Shown piece by piece: positions 6,082-7,657 of a stretch of DNA of 7,657 bases. A program made the translations under genes and the position numbers. A model generated the notes under the pieces. The model worked only from the letters and a program-made list of their open reading frames with translations. It did no database searches and had not been told where the DNA came from. This DNA is from Chloroflexota bacterium (lineage in GTDB: Bacteria > Chloroflexota > Dehalococcoidia > SZUA-161). Location of the stretch: assembly GCA_003229915.1 (NCBI GenBank), contig QIGA01000095.1, positions 1 through 7,657 on the forward strand. Direction: 5' to 3'. Position 1 is the first letter of the stretch, and each line of letters opens with the position of its first letter.

Positions 6082-6953
6082 TCCAGGTATTTTCCTATCA
6101 GCAGAGCCAACTCATCCTTTTTTTGAGGGGGGATTAGTGCCCTAGATGTAATGATAGCATCTCGGAGGGCGCAGGCGCAACCGCATTCCCTGTGTTCGGG
6201 TAGTTGAGAGCTGGCTGACTTTATTATCTCTTTTGCGGCCTCCACGGTTTGTATCAGGTTCTGGATCACCATGTCAATGGTAACCGATGCGTGTATTTCG
6301 TGCCAGCAATCGTAGTCGGTGACACAGGCGATCGTGGCATAGCATATCTCAGCTTCTCGTGCCAGTTTGGCTTCGGGCAGGGCGGTCATACCGATAATGC
6401 TTGCCCCCCAAGAGCGATACAGATTGGACTCCGCCCTGGTGGAGAAGAAGGGCCCTTCCATCGCTACGTAGGTTCCCCCGGCGTGTACCCTGGGTACATG
6501 CGTGCCTGTATGGTAATATGCTATCTGGTAGAGGAGCTGGCTCAGCGTGGGGCAGAAGGGATCGGCGAAGGTGCAATGTACTACGATACCCTCTCCAAAG
6601 AAGGTGTTCGCCCGGCTCTTGGTGCGGTCGATGATCTGGTCAGGGATGACGATGTCAAGCGGTTGAACATTCTCTTTCAAGCTGCCGACAGCACTGACAG
6701 AGATTATCCATTCCACTCCGAGCGACTTCAGCGCCCAGATGTTGGCTTTGACTGGCAGCTCGGTGGGCAGAATGCGGTGTCCCCGCCCATGCCTGGGAAG
6801 GAAGGCGACCCTTGTTTCCCCAAGCGTGCCCAGGACGATGGCGTCGCTGGGATCGCCGAAGGGGGTTTTAACATTTACCTCCTCAACATCGCTGAACCCC
6901 TCTATTTCGTAGAGTCCGCTTCCACCTATTACGCCTAGCTTGGCTTCTGTCAT
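6078..6953 (-). CDS. mtnP: S-methyl-5'-thioadenosine phosphorylase
   Basis: Cytosolic phosphorylase that splits methylthioadenosine (a by-product of polyamine synthesis and radical-SAM chemistry) with phosphate into adenine and 5-methylthioribose-1-phosphate. 291 residues, usual for the family. Motifs: IGGSGLY (9-15, phosphate-binding S12), TPFGDPSD (30-37), FLPRHGRGH (51-59, phosphate-binding R54-H55), SVSAVGSL (85-92), AMEGPFFSTRAES (164-176), IGMTALPEAKLAREAEICYA (187-206) and the adenine-recognising TDYDCW (D213, D215) typical of MTA rather than inosine/guanosine phosphorylases. The C-terminal CGCAC (C257, C259, C261) resembles the CxC disulfide motif described for hyperthermophilic archaeal MTA phosphorylases. 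The start is ATG at 6953, with AAAGGAG (6967-6961) 7 nt upstream. First gene of the operon; its stop overlaps the MetE-like start by 4 nt. No clear -35/-10 pair is visible in front of it. Confidence 0.95.
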   Translation of the reverse strand: MTEAKLGVIGGSGLYEIEGFSDVEEVNVKTPFGDPSDAIVLGTLGETRVAFLPRHGRGHRILPTELPVKANIWALKSLGVEWIISVSAVGSLKENVQPLDIVIPDQIIDRTKSRANTFFGEGIVVHCTFADPFCPTLSQLLYQIAYYHTGTHVPRVHAGGTYVAMEGPFFSTRAESNLYRSWGASIIGMTALPEAKLAREAEICYATIACVTDYDCWHEIHASVTIDMVIQNLIQTVEAAKEIIKSASSQLPEHRECGCACALRDAIITSRALIPPQKKDELALLIGKYLE

Positions 6954-6997
6954 TTCCTGGCTCCTTTGCTATCGGTGCTCCTCGGTTTTTCTATGCT

Positions 6998-7024
6998 GCG
7001 TCGCATCGGGAGATGCGGCGCTAC
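6998..7024 (-). repeat. REP-like hairpin with GTAG foot, between mtnP and the transposase remnant
   Basis: Read on the minus strand, the foot GTAG (7024-7021) is followed by CGCCGCATC, loop TCCC and GATGCGACG. The stem is 9-10 bp with one G-T pair. A short imperfect extension (TGTAGC with GCAGCA) continues outside. GTAG at the 5' side of an imperfect hairpin is the hallmark of REP sequences processed by REP-associated transposases. It falls in the leader region of mtnP, so it could also fold in that mRNA. Confidence 0.6.
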
Positions 7025-7103
7025 AGGCAATGTTCGCAGCGCCACTATTATTTGTAGTCGTGGGGTTCATTTCGTTGTGGATGTACCGCCAGGGCCAGCA
7101 TAC

Positions 7104-7131
7104 GTAGCGTCGTGACTCCTGTCACGACGCT
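7104..7131 (+). repeat. REP-like hairpin with GTAG foot at the 3' end of the transposase remnant
   Basis: On the plus strand GTAG (7104-7107) runs into a perfect 11-bp stem: AGCGTCGTGAC (7106-7116), loop TCCT, then GTCACGACGCT (7121-7131). It points away from the hairpin at 6998-7024, so the two GTAG feet face each other across about 80 bp. It encodes residues ERRDRSHDA of the transposase C-terminal tail, beyond the conserved fold. Confidence 0.65.
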
Positions 7132-7288
7132 CAACGTCGATCATCAGATCACACCATTCATGCTGTCCTCTATCCTGTACCAACCCTTTTCTGATGGGGT
7201 TGTTCACGATGTACTCCGCGATGTCAGCTATATTCTCTGCTTTCCTGAGAATGTGCTCATAGAAACCTCTTTGCCAAAGCTTCATGTT

Positions 7289-7314
7289 CGTTGCCACTCC
7301 AGTGGCAACGCTAC
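7289..7314 (-). repeat. REP-like hairpin with GTAG foot inside the transposase coding sequence
   Basis: On the minus strand GTAG (7314-7311) is followed by CGTTGCCACT, central GG, and AGTGGCAACG, two perfect 10-base arms. GTTGCCAC is repeated at 7324-7317 with a 15-base (five-codon) spacing, which gives the protein the repetitive stretch VATRSVATGVAT between the FKS and LWQRGFYEHILR motifs, a loop that varies among relatives. Confidence 0.55.
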
Positions 7315-7657
7315 GGGTGGCAACGGTGCAATGTGATTTGAATCCTTGTACGAATCGCTTCAAATCTTTAGGGTTCTCGCCTGCTTGAATCAATATGTGT
7401 AGATGGTCTGGCATGAGGCAGTAAGCGATTAAGTCTTATCCATAAAGCCTGGCTGAATTCTTAAGAGTGTTTATTACCTTTTGATTGATGGAAGGATTGG
7501 TGATAATATCCCGTTTTTGATTAGTGCCTATAGTAATGTGGTAGACAACCCCAGGCGAGGCGTAATCGAAGTCTTTTAGTCGGAGAGAGCGGGATCTACC
7601 CCAAGTTTTGTAGGGCGTGGTATGATCTGGATTTTTGCGTTTTTCCGTGGATTCCGT

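Larger units (their letters stand above)
7067..7657 (-). pseudogene. REP-associated Y1 (IS200-like) transposase, interrupted by an in-frame TAA
   Basis: The frame enters from beyond 7657 and reads through to TGA at 7069-7067, about 196 codons, near full length for this family. Upstream part: SLRLKDFDYASPGVVYHITI and LKNSARLYG. An in-frame TAA (7438-7436) follows where relatives normally have an aromatic residue (YG[Y/F]DLIAYCLMP). Downstream part: LMPDHLHIL with the HUH histidine pair, DLKRFVQGFKS, LWQRGFYEHILR, and IAEYIVNNPIRKGL, whose tyrosine is the candidate nucleophile. Translation could restart at ATG 7414, but that product would lack the first strands of the fold, so the gene is probably inactive. 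No ATG is present in frame between 7657 and the TAA; the true start is outside. The C-terminal tail after HEWCDLMIDV is encoded by the GTAG hairpin and is probably read-through. These enzymes process REP hairpins as single strands. Wild-type reading by another copy in the genome is possible. Confidence 0.8.

Noticed and set aside
6249..6938. 229-codon open frame on the plus strand
   Set aside because: It is fully antisense to mtnP, has no recognisable motif, and arises from the codon pattern of the real gene.
6954..7066. Promoter for the mtnP operon
   Set aside because: AT-rich bits such as AAATAAT occur near 7045-7055, but no -35 box is found at suitable spacing, so I did not call one.
6998..7314. 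CRISPR array or intrinsic terminators formed by the hairpins
   Set aside because: The hairpins differ in sequence, orientation and spacing, so they are not CRISPR repeats, and none is followed by a T-run.

Overview
The window reads as part of an anaerobic bacterial chromosome. Several traits resemble Dehalococcoidia or related Chloroflexota: thiolases paired with OB-fold/zinc-ribbon partners, a short MetE-like protein without the N-terminal half, an archaeal/Thermotoga-type S-adenosylhomocysteine hydrolase, and a methylthioadenosine phosphorylase with a CxC-type tail. That placement is inference from protein style, since there is no rRNA or other marker gene. All convincing genes lie on the minus strand, so the layout is given right to left.

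Right end (7657 to 6954): a REP-associated Y1 (HUH) transposase runs in from beyond the window and is broken by an in-frame TAA. It contains one hairpin with a GTAG foot in its variable loop and another at its 3' end. A third such hairpin lies between it and the next gene. The three share the foot GTAGCG but have different stem sequences.

Main operon (6953 to about 1578): mtnP overlaps a UROD/MetE-family methyltransferase gene by ATGA. Two successive cassettes follow, each an SCP2-type thiolase followed by a DUF35 (zinc ribbon plus OB-fold) protein. The operon ends with a very small, highly basic protein of 33 residues whose Shine-Dalgarno overlaps the stop codon of the preceding gene. Gaps are -4, 41, 3, 30, 18 and 11 nt, which suggests one transcript.

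Gap (1577 to 1220): no gene seen. It holds a convincing minus-strand promoter (TTGACA, 17 nt, GATACT) with an inverted repeat directly upstream of it.

Left operon (1219 to <1): a PHP-domain phosphoesterase overlaps the start of ahcY (S-adenosylhomocysteine hydrolase) by GTGA; ahcY leaves the window.

Taken together, the ends of the window carry by-product recycling of S-adenosylmethionine: MtnP for methylthioadenosine, AhcY for S-adenosylhomocysteine, and a MetE-like protein that could re-methylate homocysteine. Between them are two acyl-CoA carbon-carbon bond-forming or -cleaving modules whose substrates cannot be read from sequence. The least expected items are the basic microprotein, the tandem thiolase/DUF35 duplication without a neighbouring HMG-CoA synthase, and the GTAG-footed hairpins in and beside the dead transposase.
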